Below, piece by piece: positions 53,707 through 62,692 of a DNA stretch of 64,000 nucleotides. The DNA is from Clostridia bacterium (GTDB lineage Bacteria; Bacillota; Clostridia; Oscillospirales; Butyricicoccaceae). The position numbers were made by a program, and so were the translations under genes. Numbering within the stretch: the first letter of the stretch is position 1; each line of letters starts with the position of its first letter. The notes under the pieces were generated by a model, which did not search any database, was not told the DNA's origin, and saw nothing but the letters and a program-made list of their open reading frames with translations. The stretch lies in the NCBI GenBank assembly GCA_017453985.1, contig JAFTDT010000096.1, forward strand, positions 1 to 64,000. Direction: 5' to 3'.

Positions 53707-55039
53707 GATATATCTGCTGTCTCTGGGATGTCCGAAAAATCTGGTCAATTCGGAGCAGATGCTGGCGATACTGAAAAATGGCGGCATGGAGATCGTCGAG
53801 AGTCCGGAGAAAGCGGACGCGGCGATAGTCAACACCTGCGGCTTTATCGACGCGGCGAAGGAGGAGGCGATAAACGCCATCCTCTCGCTTGCGGCGCTGA
53901 AAAGCGAGGGCGGACTTTCCGCGCTGGTGGTGACGGGCTGCCTTGCAGAACGCTATAAGGACGAGTTTCTGCGCGAGCTGCCGGAGGTGGACGCCGTGCT
54001 TGGTACAGGCAGCTATCAGAATATATTGGAGGCAGTGCAGGGCGCGATGGAGCACTGTGCGCCGATAGAGCTTTTTGCGCCGCAGGAAAGCAGCCCGATA
54101 GAGGGCGAGCGAGTGCTGCTCACGCCGAAATACAGCGCCTATCTCAAAATAGCGGAGGGCTGCGACAACCGCTGTTCATACTGTGTGATCCCCTCGCTGC
54201 GCGGCGCGTATCGCAGCCTGCCTTTGGAGGAGCTTGTCTCGCGGGCGGAGGCGCTGGCGGCGGAAGGCGTACGCGAGCTGCTGATAGTCGCGCAGGACAT
54301 AACGCGCTACGGCACGGATATTTACGGCAGACGCATGCTGGCAGAGCTGCTGCGGCGGCTGTGCGGGATAGAGGGCGTGCGCTGGATAAGGCTGCATTAT
54401 CTGTATCCGGACGAAATAGACGACGAGCTTTTGCGGGTCGTCGCGGAAAATGATAAAATACTTAAATATTTCGACTTGCCTCTGCAGCATATAAATGATA
54501 GGATATTAAAAGAGATGAACCGCCGCGGCGGCGGGGCGCTCATTCGAGAGCGAATAGACCGCATACGCTCCCTGATGCCGGACAGCGTGATACGCACCAG
54601 CCTGATAGTCGGCTTTCCAGGCGAGACGGAGGATGAGTTTGAGGAGCTGTACGATTTCCTTGCCGAATACCGGCTGGAGCGAGTGGGCGTGTTTGCCTAT
54701 TCGCGCGAGGAGGGCACGCCGGCGGCGGATATGCCGGAGCAGGTGCCGGAGCCAGTCAAGGAGGCGCGGCGGGTGCGGCTGTACAGTCTTCAGGAGGAGA
54801 TAATGAACGAACACTCTGCGTCCTTGACGGGTAAAACGCTCACCGTGCTTTGCTGCGGCAGGGACGAGAGCGGGAGGCAGTACGGCAGGAGTTATATGGA
54901 CGCGCCGGAGATAGACGGAGCGGTTTATTTTGAGGAAGAAAGCGCCGCAGAGGGCGATTTCATAGATATAAGGATTGACCGGGCAGAGGGCTGTGATCTT
55001 TACGGTACGGCGGAGTCCGGGAGGAGGCGTAAGCTGTGA
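53696..55039 (+). CDS. rimO: Ribosomal protein uS12 methylthiotransferase RimO
   Basis: The 447-residue radical-SAM enzyme has the UPF0004 domain with LLSLGCPKNLVNSEQML, the cluster motif CDNRCSYCVIPSLRG and a C-terminal TRAM domain. It methylthiolates an Asp residue of ribosomal protein S12. The GTG start at 53696 has GGAGG 6 bases upstream inside recX; the frame is open further 5' but has no ribosome site. A second methylthiotransferase, mtaB, is at 43570. Confidence 0.95.
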   Translation: MSYKIYLLSLGCPKNLVNSEQMLAILKNGGMEIVESPEKADAAIVNTCGFIDAAKEEAINAILSLAALKSEGGLSALVVTGCLAERYKDEFLRELPEVDAVLGTGSYQNILEAVQGAMEHCAPIELFAPQESSPIEGERVLLTPKYSAYLKIAEGCDNRCSYCVIPSLRGAYRSLPLEELVSRAEALAAEGVRELLIVAQDITRYGTDIYGRRMLAELLRRLCGIEGVRWIRLHYLYPDEIDDELLRVVAENDKILKYFDLPLQHINDRILKEMNRRGGGALIRERIDRIRSLMPDSVIRTSLIVGFPGETEDEFEELYDFLAEYRLERVGVFAYSREEGTPAADMPEQVPEPVKEARRVRLYSLQEEIMNEHSASLTGKTLTVLCCGRDESGRQYGRSYMDAPEIDGAVYFEEESAAEGDFIDIRIDRAEGCDLYGTAESGRRRKL

Positions 55040-55596
55040 CGACTGCAAATATCATTACGGTGGCGAGGGTGCTGATGATACCGATATTTTACGTCTTTGC
55101 GATAAAGACGGGCGCGGTATACGAGGCTGTGGCGATAGCCATATTCATCATTGCGAGCATTACCGACGCAATAGACGGGCATATCGCCCGCAAAATGCAT
55201 CAGGTCACGAACTTCGGCAAGTTTATGGACCCGCTCGCAGACAAGCTGCTGGTCATGACGGCGCTGCTCATTTTCGTGGGGCAGGATATCATGCCGGCAT
55301 GGGCGGCGGTGATAATCCTTGCCAGAGAGTTTGTAGTTACTTCGCTGCGCATGGTCGCGGCGGTGGACGGCGTGGTGATACAGGCGTCTCGCTGGGGCAA
55401 GATGAAGACGCTGATACATATGCTCGGCATATCCTTCCTGCTGCTGCGGCTTCACCCCATCAGCCTCGGAGGAACGGTAACGCTCCAGGATCTGATAATC
55501 CTTGCAATGGTGCTCATCAGCGTGTGCTCCGGAATAAATTACGTGAGAAAAAATGTTTCTGTCATCAAGGACGGATTTACGCATAGGGGAAGTTGA
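55036..55596 (+). CDS. pgsA: CDP-diacylglycerol--glycerol-3-phosphate 3-phosphatidyltransferase
   Basis: The 186-residue membrane enzyme has four hydrophobic segments and the CDP-alcohol phosphotransferase motif, DAIDGHIAR followed by [10 protein letters not shown], giving the metal-binding Asp residues. It makes phosphatidylglycerol phosphate, the first committed step to phosphatidylglycerol. The GTG start overlaps the rimO stop by 4 bases. cysS starts 4 bases after its stop. Confidence 0.95.
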   Translation: MTTANIITVARVLMIPIFYVFAIKTGAVYEAVAIAIFIIASITDAIDGHIARKMHQVTNFGKFMDPLADKLLVMTALLIFVGQDIMPAWAAVIILAREFVVTSLRMVAAVDGVVIQASRWGKMKTLIHMLGISFLLLRLHPISLGGTVTLQDLIILAMVLISVCSGINYVRKNVSVIKDGFTHRGS

Positions 55597-55600
55597 AAAC

Positions 55601-56998
55601 ATGAAGCTTTACAATACTTTAAGCAGAAAAAAGGAAGAATTCGTCAGCATCGAGCCGGGCAAGGTGAAGATGTATTCCTGCGGTCCGACCGTTTACGATT
55701 ATTTCCACATCGGCAACGCGCGCCCATTCATCATGTTCGACGTGCTGCGCCGCTATCTTGAGTATAAGGGCTACGAGGTGACCTTCGTACAGAACTTTAC
55801 GGATATCGACGACAAAGTGATAAATCGGGCGAATAAAGACGGCGTCGGCTTTTCCGACGTGGCGGAGAGATTTATCCGCGAATATTATGTGGACGCCGAG
55901 GGGCTGGGCATAAAAAAGGCGACATATCATCCCAGAGCTACGGAAAACATAGATGCTATCATAGATATAATCAGCACCTTGGAAAAGAAGGGACTGGCGT
56001 ATGAGGCGGGCGGAGATGTGTATTTTCGCGCGAGAGCCTTTGAGGGCTACGGCAAGCTGTCCCATCAGCCGATAGACGAGCTGGAGTCCGGCGCGCGCAT
56101 CGCGGTGGGCGAGCAGAAGGAGGATCCGATAGACTTTGCGCTGTGGAAGGCGGCAAAGCCCGGCGAACCGAGCTGGAGCTCGCCGTGGGGCGAGGGACGC
56201 CCCGGCTGGCATATAGAATGCTCGGCGATGTCCCGCCGCTATCTGGGCGAGACGATCGACATACATTCCGGCGGCATCGACCTGTGCTTCCCGCATCATG
56301 AAAACGAAATCGCGCAGAGCGAGGGCGCTTCCGGCAAGCCGTTTGCCCATTACTGGCTGCATAACGCCTTTCTCAACATAGACAACCGCAAGATGAGCAA
56401 GTCGCTGGGCAATTTCTTCACCGTCCGCGAGGCGGCAAAGACCTACGGCTATGACGCGATACGCTTCTTCATGCTGTCCGCGCATTACCGCAGCCCGATC
56501 AACTATTCGCAGGAGTCGCTCGAGCAGGCGCGTGCGGCGCTGGCGCGGCTGAATTCCGCACTCAACAATCTGCGCTTTCTGACGGAAAACGGAGCCGCAG
56601 GCGATATGACGACGGAGGAGCGGGAGGCGTGCGGCAGGTTTGACAAATACCGCGAGGAGTTCTGCGCGGCGATGGACGACGATATCAACACGGCCGACGC
56701 GATAGCGGCGATATTCGAGCTGGTGCGCGACGCCAACACCGTCGCATCGTCCGAGGCGGTCACGGCGGCATATGCAAAAGCGGCGCTGGCGGTGCTGGAG
56801 GAGCTGTGCGGCATTATCGGCGTCGGAGAAAAGGCAGAGCAGTCGCTGGACAGCGAGATAGAGAGCCTTATCGAGCAGCGTCAGGAGGCGCGCCGGAGCA
56901 AGAACTTTGCCGAGGCAGACCGCATCAGGGATATGCTGAAGGAGCAGGGCATAATTCTTGAGGACACGCCGCAGGGCGTAAAGTGGCACAAGGAATAA
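55601..56998 (+). CDS. cysS: Cysteine--tRNA ligase
   Basis: This 465-residue class I synthetase has the HIGH-type motif in [17 protein letters not shown], zinc ligands (Cys in YSCGPTVY, then WHIECSAM and [10 protein letters not shown]), and the KMSKS motif in [12 protein letters not shown]. It charges tRNA-Cys. Length and domain order are normal. AGGGGAAG precedes the ATG at 55601; a longer in-frame opening starts inside pgsA but lacks homology. No terminator is seen after it; a 12-bp hairpin lies in the next gap. Confidence 0.97.
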   Translation: MKLYNTLSRKKEEFVSIEPGKVKMYSCGPTVYDYFHIGNARPFIMFDVLRRYLEYKGYEVTFVQNFTDIDDKVINRANKDGVGFSDVAERFIREYYVDAEGLGIKKATYHPRATENIDAIIDIISTLEKKGLAYEAGGDVYFRARAFEGYGKLSHQPIDELESGARIAVGEQKEDPIDFALWKAAKPGEPSWSSPWGEGRPGWHIECSAMSRRYLGETIDIHSGGIDLCFPHHENEIAQSEGASGKPFAHYWLHNAFLNIDNRKMSKSLGNFFTVREAAKTYGYDAIRFFMLSAHYRSPINYSQESLEQARAALARLNSALNNLRFLTENGAAGDMTTEEREACGRFDKYREEFCAAMDDDINTADAIAAIFELVRDANTVASSEAVTAAYAKAALAVLEELCGIIGVGEKAEQSLDSEIESLIEQRQEARRSKNFAEADRIRDMLKEQGIILEDTPQGVKWHKE

Positions 56999-57013
56999 AT
57001 CGGATTGGCAAAG

Positions 57014-57050
57014 CCGCCCCCTTTGGCATAAGCTGGAACAAAGGGGGCGG
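57014..57050 (+). promoter_or_regulatory. Long hairpin that may cover the next gene's ribosome site
   Basis: CCGCCCCCTTTG (57014-57025) pairs perfectly with CAAAGGGGGCGG (57039-57050) around a 13-base loop. There is no T-run. The right arm holds the G-rich sequence that would serve as ribosome site for the gene at 57059, so folding would hide it. Confidence 0.5.
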
Positions 57051-57058
57051 AAGCGTCA

Positions 57059-57406
57059 GTGAAAATGTTTTTCAGCGCGGTGATCTATATATTTGCCGCA
57101 TTCGGTGCGCTCATATTTTTATGGGAGCTTTATGTGCTGATGTTTCTCGACGGCGCCGCGCTGCGTGGGCGCACGGCGCTGCTGTATCGGCGTGCGGACG
57201 GCGAGGACATAGGACTGTTTCTGAAAAAGGCGGATATTCTGCGGGAAAAATATGCGGCGGAGATGGATATTTGTCTCTGCGGAGCTTTCAGCGCGGCGGA
57301 GGAACGGGCAATAAGAGAACGGGGCTTTTACGCCCTCGGAGAAGAAGATGGAGCGGGAATATTCCAGGATCGAGGGAACGGTAGACTCGATAATATTCAA
57401 AAATAA
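57059..57406 (+). CDS. Hypothetical membrane-anchored protein
   Basis: The 115-residue protein has one N-terminal membrane segment (about residues 4-29, FFSAVIYIFAAFGALIFLWE) and a basic cytosolic domain with LLYRRADGEDIGLFLKKADI. I do not recognise a family. A GTG at 57059 and an ATG at 57065 are both possible starts. Its last 59 bases overlap the recD2 start in another frame, and its ribosome site lies in a stable hairpin, so the two genes may be translationally linked. Confidence 0.65.
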   Translation: MKMFFSAVIYIFAAFGALIFLWELYVLMFLDGAALRGRTALLYRRADGEDIGLFLKKADILREKYAAEMDICLCGAFSAAEERAIRERGFYALGEEDGAGIFQDRGNGRLDNIQK

Positions 57407-59561
57407 CGATAACGGCTACACCGTGGCAAGGGCGTCGCTTTCCGACGGAGAAGAAATGACCGTCGTGGGAGTAATGCCCTTTCTTGGCGTGGGCGAAAGA
57501 ATAATCGCGCTGGGAGAATACGTCAACCACCCGCAGCACGGACTGCAGTTCAGCGTCAGCTCGTACGAGCGCGAAATGCCCTCGGATAAAGAAAGGATAT
57601 ACGATTACCTCGCCTCGCGCGCGGTGCGCGGGATAGGGCCAAAAACCGCGAGGGCGATAACAGACGCCTTCGGCGCGGATACCTTTACCGTTTTGGCGGA
57701 GTCGCCGGAAAAGCTTGCCGGGATACGGGGCATAAGCCTGAAAAAAGCGCGGGAGATACAGCAGGAGTTTTTGCGGCTCAATTCGATGCGTATGCTGATG
57801 GAATTTCTCAGCTTTTGGGACGTGCCGAATTATTTTGTCGCTCCGCTGCTGAAGATATACGGAGAAGAAGCGGTCTCCGCGCTGAAGGATGATCCGTATA
57901 TCCTGTGCGGAGAGCCGTTTCTGCTGGATTTTGCGCATGCGGACATGATGGCGAAAAGCTTTGGCATAGAGCCGGACAGCCGTCTGCGGCTAAAGGCGGC
58001 GCTTATTTACGAGCTGTCATATAATCTGCAGAACGGGCACGCCTTCATCCCTTGGCACAAGCTGATAATCGCGGCGCGGGATCTTTGCGGCGAGGCTGCG
58101 GAGCTGCTGGAGTCCGCGCTTGCAGAGCTTGCAGAGAGCGGATACGTGGTGTCGGAGGAGATCGGCGCGGTGCAGGCGTGCTATTTAGAGCATATATGGC
58201 GGCAGGAGATGTTTTTGGCGCGGGAAGCGAAAAGACTGTATGATATGAAGCTGGTTCCCCCGCCTGAGCTGGAAAGGCTGTTTGCCGAGCACGAGCGCCG
58301 CGCCGGGCTTGAGTATGACGAGATGCAGAAGCAGGCGATATGCGCGTGCTTCGAGCATGGGCTGACGCTGATAACCGGCGGTCCCGGCACTGGTAAGACC
58401 ACCGCGCTGCAAACGATGACGGAGCTGCTGGAGGCGTGCGGAATGAAGGTGCTGCTTGCGGCGCCGACGGGCAAGGCGGCAAAGCGCATGGGGCAGATAT
58501 GCGGCAGGGAGGCAAAGACGCTGCACCGTTTGCTGGAGGCGGCGCTGGACGAGAGCGGCGGCATGTCCTTCCGCAGGGATCGACAAAATCCGCTCAGCGC
58601 GGACGTGGTCATCGTGGACGAGGCGTCCATGCTGGACATGGCGCTGGCTTCGGCGCTGATAGATGCGCTCAAACCGCATACAAGGCTGGTTTTGGTGGGC
58701 GACGCCGACCAGCTCCCGCCGGTCGGAGCGGGGAGCTGCTTTGCCGATCTTCTTGCCTGCGGCTGTCTCGGCGGCGTCAGATTGGAAAAGGTGTTTCGGC
58801 AGGCGCAGGGCAGCGATATAGTGCTGAACGCGCATATGATAAACCGCGGCGAACTGCCGCCGATCAGAAAGAACACAGGCGATTTTTATTTTATGAGCAC
58901 GCGCAGCATGGGCGCCGCCATAGATGCGGTGAAGACGCTGGTGGCAGAGCGGATACCGGAGCGGTTCGGCGTTACATGGGATGAGATACAGGTGATATGT
59001 CCGTCGCGTCAGCTTGCCTGCGGCACAGAGGCGATGAACGCGGTGCTGCAGGAGGCGGTCAATCCGCCCATGCCGGGTCGGCATGAGGTCAGGTTCGGCA
59101 GCGCGGTGTTCCGTACCGGCGACCGTGTGATGCAGATACGCAATAATTACGATCGTATGTGGAGAAAATGCGACAGCGCCGAGGCAGGCGCCGGCGTTTA
59201 TAACGGCGATACGGGCGTGATAACGCTGCTGGACAGAGCCTCTGGAATGCTGGTGGTGCGCTTTGATGACAGAGAAGCGGAATACAGCTTTGATGATATC
59301 AACGAGCTGGAGCATGCCTATGCCATGACCGTGCATAAGGCGCAGGGCAGCGAATACAGGGCGGTCGTTATTCCGTTGTTTTCCGCGCCGAAGCGGCTGC
59401 TGAGCCGCAACCTGCTGTATACCGCAGTTACGCGGGCAAAGGAGCTGCTGGTGATAGTCGGCAGGGAAGAAATGATACATGAAATGATCGCGCAGGGGAA
59501 AAAGAACCGCCGATACAGCGCCCTGCGCATGCGGATAAGGGAGCTGTGCGGAGATGCTTGA
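57348..59561 (+). CDS. recD2: ATP-dependent RecD-like DNA helicase RecD2
   Basis: The 737-residue protein has an OB-like N-terminus, helix-hairpin-helix motifs (VRGIGPKTARAI near residue 90), and two helicase domains with Walker A TGGPGTGKTTALQ and VIVDEASMLDM (Walker B). A C-terminal UvrD-type end includes YAMTVHKAQGSEY. RecD2 is a 5'-3' helicase working outside RecBCD, with roles in replication-fork and repair processes. comF overlaps its end by 8 bases. Confidence 0.95.
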   Translation: MEREYSRIEGTVDSIIFKNNDNGYTVARASLSDGEEMTVVGVMPFLGVGERIIALGEYVNHPQHGLQFSVSSYEREMPSDKERIYDYLASRAVRGIGPKTARAITDAFGADTFTVLAESPEKLAGIRGISLKKAREIQQEFLRLNSMRMLMEFLSFWDVPNYFVAPLLKIYGEEAVSALKDDPYILCGEPFLLDFAHADMMAKSFGIEPDSRLRLKAALIYELSYNLQNGHAFIPWHKLIIAARDLCGEAAELLESALAELAESGYVVSEEIGAVQACYLEHIWRQEMFLAREAKRLYDMKLVPPPELERLFAEHERRAGLEYDEMQKQAICACFEHGLTLITGGPGTGKTTALQTMTELLEACGMKVLLAAPTGKAAKRMGQICGREAKTLHRLLEAALDESGGMSFRRDRQNPLSADVVIVDEASMLDMALASALIDALKPHTRLVLVGDADQLPPVGAGSCFADLLACGCLGGVRLEKVFRQAQGSDIVLNAHMINRGELPPIRKNTGDFYFMSTRSMGAAIDAVKTLVAERIPERFGVTWDEIQVICPSRQLACGTEAMNAVLQEAVNPPMPGRHEVRFGSAVFRTGDRVMQIRNNYDRMWRKCDSAEAGAGVYNGDTGVITLLDRASGMLVVRFDDREAEYSFDDINELEHAYAMTVHKAQGSEYRAVVIPLFSAPKRLLSRNLLYTAVTRAKELLVIVGREEMIHEMIAQGKKNRRYSALRMRIRELCGDA

Positions 59562-60204
59562 GCGTTTTTGGGATATACTGTTCCCGCCAAAGTGCGTCTT
59601 TTGCCGCAGAGTGCTGACAGAGGGTGAGGCGGAAATATGCACGCCATGCCGCGGCAGGATACTGCTGCCGGATATAAAGCCGCGAACGGCAAAGGGCGCC
59701 TTTTACGACGAAGCGATAAGCAGCCTGTGGTATGAGGACGAGGTGCGCGAGGCGCTGCACCGTTTCAAGTTCAGCGGCAGGCAGAATTATGCCCGCCCGC
59801 TGGCGCGGATAATGGCGCATACTGCCGCGGAAAAACTGGCGCAGAAGCCGGACATAATAACGTGGGTGCCGACGAACAGGCTGAATATGCGCCGCAGAGG
59901 GTATAACCACGCAGAGCTGCTGGCGCAGGAGCTGGCGGGATTTATGAAAACGCCCTGCCTCGACACGCTGAAGAAGAATCGGCGGACGGCGCCGATGTTC
60001 GACCTCAAGCCGGATCAGCGGCGGGCAAACGTGCTGGGCGCCTTTGAGCTGAGCTGCCGCACAGAGGAGATAGCGGGAAAGCACGTTCTGCTGACGGATG
60101 ATATCCTCACCACCGGCTCCACCGCGTCGGAATGCGCGCGGATATTGAAAATGAACGGAGCAGGGCGCGTGACGGTCATCACGGCGGCAACGCCGCGCAA
60201 GTGA
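59554..60204 (+). CDS. comF: ComF family protein (phosphoribosyltransferase fold)
   Basis: The 216-residue protein has an N-terminal zinc ribbon with CVFC and CTPC (about residues 12-33) and a phosphoribosyltransferase-type domain whose PRPP-binding loop reads LLTDDILTTGSTA. ComF proteins take part in late DNA uptake steps or in nucleotide salvage. It follows recD2 with an 8-base overlap, so it is probably co-expressed. No other competence genes are visible here. Confidence 0.9.
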   Translation: MLERFWDILFPPKCVFCRRVLTEGEAEICTPCRGRILLPDIKPRTAKGAFYDEAISSLWYEDEVREALHRFKFSGRQNYARPLARIMAHTAAEKLAQKPDIITWVPTNRLNMRRRGYNHAELLAQELAGFMKTPCLDTLKKNRRTAPMFDLKPDQRRANVLGAFELSCRTEEIAGKHVLLTDDILTTGSTASECARILKMNGAGRVTVITAATPRK

Positions 60205-60238
60205 AAGATATTTGTAATGTTAAAAGATAAATTTGATG

Positions 60239-60267
60239 TTGAGAAACGCGGGAGTATTGGATATAAT
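60239..60267 (+). promoter_or_regulatory. Sigma-A promoter for the mreB/mbl homologue
   Basis: TTGAGA (60239-60244), a 17-base spacer and a perfect TATAAT (60262-60267). The leader is about 50 bases and AT-rich. Confidence 0.78.
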
Positions 60268-60320
60268 ATAAAAGATAAAAACAGATATATAAATATAAAG
60301 CGAAATGAGTGTGAAGCTAT

Positions 60321-61346
60321 ATGGCAGGAAATGATATAGGGATAGATTTGGGGACTGCCTCGGTATTGGTTTTCGTAAAGGGTAAAGGCGTAGTGCTTTG
60401 CGAGCCGTCGGTGGTGGCGGTGGAGAAGATGACGGGCAAGATACTTGCCGTCGGCTCCGAGGCGCAGAGCATGCTGGGCAGAACGCCCGGGAATATCGTG
60501 GCGGTGCGTCCGCTGCGCGAGGGCGTCATTTCCGACTATGAAATGACGGAGAAGATGATAAAGGAGTTCATCAAAAAGGTGCTCGGCTTCCGGCTCTTCA
60601 AGCCGAACGTCATCATCTGCATACCCAGCGTCATCACCGAGGTCGAGGAAAGAGCGGTCATCGACGCCGGCACGCAGGCGGGAGCCAAGCGTGTGTTTCT
60701 GATCGAGGAGCCGGTCGCCGCTGCCATCGGCGCGGGCATCGACATTGCCGAGCCGAACGGACATATGGTGGTCGATATCGGCGGCGGCACGGCGGATATC
60801 GCGGTAATATCGCTTGGCGGCATAGTCGAGTCCACCTCCATCAAGATCGCCGGAGACAAGTTTGACGAAGCGGTGATAAAAGATATCCGCCGCAAGCACA
60901 ACGTACTTATAGGCGAGCGCACGGCGGAGGAGATGAAGATGACCATCGGCTGCGTATACCCGTATCAGGAGGAAAAGACCATGCAGGTAAAGGGACGCTG
61001 CCTGATGACGGGTCTGCCGCGTATCTTCACGGTCAGCAGCGCCGAAATGATAGAGGCGTTTGAGGAGGTCTCGGCAAAGATAGTCGAGGCGATACATTCC
61101 GTGCTGGAGCGCACCGCGCCGGAGCTGGTCGGAGATATAGCGACCAACGGCATCGTGATGACCGGCGGCGGCAGCCTGATATACGGCTTTGACAAGCTGA
61201 TAGAGGCAAAGACCGGCATCGCCACCCGCGTGGCGGACGACGCGATATCCTGCGTCGCTTACGGCACCGGCAAGGCGCTGGAGAACATCGACCAGATGCA
61301 GGACGGCACGATGAATCTTACGCGCCGGAGACAGATGATGTTTTAA
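60321..61346 (+). CDS. Rod shape-determining protein, MreB/Mbl family
   Basis: The 341-residue actin-like ATPase has the phosphate loops GIDLGTASVLVFVKGKGVV and VVDIGGGTADIAVISLGGI and the adenosine motif VMTGGGSLIYGFDKLI. It polymerises along the inner membrane face and guides cell-wall synthesis. mreC and mreD are absent nearby, so an Mbl-like paralogue is more likely than MreB itself. The ribosome site is weak. It has its own promoter and terminator. Confidence 0.93.
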   Translation: MAGNDIGIDLGTASVLVFVKGKGVVLCEPSVVAVEKMTGKILAVGSEAQSMLGRTPGNIVAVRPLREGVISDYEMTEKMIKEFIKKVLGFRLFKPNVIICIPSVITEVEERAVIDAGTQAGAKRVFLIEEPVAAAIGAGIDIAEPNGHMVVDIGGGTADIAVISLGGIVESTSIKIAGDKFDEAVIKDIRRKHNVLIGERTAEEMKMTIGCVYPYQEEKTMQVKGRCLMTGLPRIFTVSSAEMIEAFEEVSAKIVEAIHSVLERTAPELVGDIATNGIVMTGGGSLIYGFDKLIEAKTGIATRVADDAISCVAYGTGKALENIDQMQDGTMNLTRRRQMMF

Positions 61347-61353
61347 GAAAACA

Positions 61354-61392
61354 GGCGTTGCCCCCGGCTGCAGCTCAGCCGGGGGCGCCTTT
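61354..61392. terminator. Bidirectional terminator after the mreB/mbl homologue
   Basis: An 11-bp perfect stem (GCCCCCGGCTG with its complement) around CAGCT, extended by outer GGCG/CGCC pairs, followed by TTT on the plus strand. On the minus strand TGTTTTCTT follows, directly after the stop of the small gene at 61395. Confidence 0.85.
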
Positions 61393-61394
61393 GC

Positions 61395-61547
61395 TTACTG
61401 GCGGTGCTCTCTGCGCCACTCCAGCTCTGCTTCTATGCTTTCGTCATTTGGCAGCGGAGCGTTGGTGTCGCGGCGCACGCTGTCCTTATTCATTCCGGCG
61501 GGACTTATTGAGGGACAGATACGCTTATACTTGCTTTCACGCTTCAA
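61395..61547 (-). CDS. Small basic protein (50 residues), hypothetical
   Basis: This minus-strand frame starts with TTG at 61547, 6 bases after a good ribosome site, GGGGTGA (complement of 61554-61560). The 50-residue product is very charged, beginning MKRESKYKRICPSISPAGMN and ending ELEWRREHRQ. A bidirectional terminator lies just beyond the stop, as expected for a real gene. I do not recognise a family, and the plus strand has no convincing gene in this 280-base gap. It could still be a chance frame. Confidence 0.45.
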   Translation of the reverse strand: MKRESKYKRICPSISPAGMNKDSVRRDTNAPLPNDESIEAELEWRREHRQ

Positions 61548-61627
61548 ATCGTCTCACCCCGTTTTTATTATGCGCGCGGCACGGCGAAATTTGACTGTAA
61601 TTTTTATCATGCAGAGGATGGAGTTTT

Positions 61628-62692
61628 ATGCTGGAAAAGCTTGCCTTGGTTGAAAAACGTTTTATGGAAATAGAAGAAAAATTGCAGGACGGCGACCTTT
61701 ACAGCGATCCGGAGGCGGCGGCAAAGCTGCTCAGGGAGCAAAAGGAGCTGACGCCGGTAGTTGAGGCGTACCGCGCCTATCGGCAGGCGCTGACGGAGCT
61801 GGAGCAGGCAAAGGAGCTGCTGCGCGAGAGCGATGCGGAGCTGCGCGCCATGGCAGAGCAGGAAACGGAGGAGCTGAAGCAGCGCATCGCGGAGTACGAG
61901 CAGCAGCTCAAGATACTGCTGCTGCCCAGAGACGCGGACGACGATAAAAACGTCATCGTGGAGATTCGCGGCGGCGTGGGCGGCGACGAGGCGGCACTCT
62001 TTGCCGCCGACCTTTTCCGCATGTACAGCATGTATGCGGAGAGCCGCCGCTTTTCCGTTGAGGTGATGAATATAAACGAGACAGAGCTGGGCGGCATAAA
62101 GGAGATAAGCTTTATGGTCGAGGGCAGGGGAGCGTGGGAGCGATTTAAGTACGAGAGCGGCACGCACCGCGTCCAGCGCGTACCCGATACGGAAAGCTCC
62201 GGCAGGATACATACCTCTGCGGTTACGGTGGCGGTGCTGCCGGAGGCGCAGGAGGTAGAGATAGAGATAAACCCGGCGGATCTGCAGATAGACACCTACC
62301 GCAGCGGCGGCGCCGGCGGGCAGCACGTCAACAAGACGGAAAGCGCCATCCGCATAACGCACCTGCCTACGGGCGTGGTGGTGGAGTGTCAGGACGAGCG
62401 CAGTCAGCATAAAAACAGGGATCGGGCGATGAAGATACTGCGCTCCAAGCTTTACGAGGCAAAGCGGCAGGCACAGGAGGAGGAGCGCGCCGGAGAGCGG
62501 CGCAGTCAGGTAGGCAGCGGCGACCGCAGCGGACGCATACGCACATATAATTTTCCGCAGGGGCGCGTTACCGACCACCGCATCGGGCTGACGCTTTATA
62601 AAATAGAGCAGATAATGAACGGCGATCTGGACGAGATAATAGACGCGCTCGCGGCGGCGGCACAGGCGGAGCGACTGAAGGCGGGAGAATAA
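61628..62692 (+). CDS. prfA: Peptide chain release factor 1
   Basis: The 354-residue protein has the RF-1 layout: helical domain 1, the stop-codon recognition domain, the GGQ motif (residues 230-232, in [16 protein letters not shown]) and a C-terminal coil. It releases peptides at UAA and UAG codons. GGATGGAG precedes the ATG. The methyltransferase PrmC that modifies its GGQ glutamine is encoded at 51169. The next gene begins with no gap after the stop. Confidence 0.97.
   Translation: MLEKLALVEKRFMEIEEKLQDGDLYSDPEAAAKLLREQKELTPVVEAYRAYRQALTELEQAKELLRESDAELRAMAEQETEELKQRIAEYEQQLKILLLPRDADDDKNVIVEIRGGVGGDEAALFAADLFRMYSMYAESRRFSVEVMNINETELGGIKEISFMVEGRGAWERFKYESGTHRVQRVPDTESSGRIHTSAVTVAVLPEAQEVEIEINPADLQIDTYRSGGAGGQHVNKTESAIRITHLPTGVVVECQDERSQHKNRDRAMKILRSKLYEAKRQAQEEERAGERRSQVGSGDRSGRIRTYNFPQGRVTDHRIGLTLYKIEQIMNGDLDEIIDALAAAAQAERLKAGE

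Noticed and set aside
58185-59642. A 485-codon open frame on the minus strand opposite recD2
   Set aside because: RecD2 motifs on the plus strand are unambiguous; the minus-strand product is rich in Arg, His and Leu as expected for an antisense shadow.
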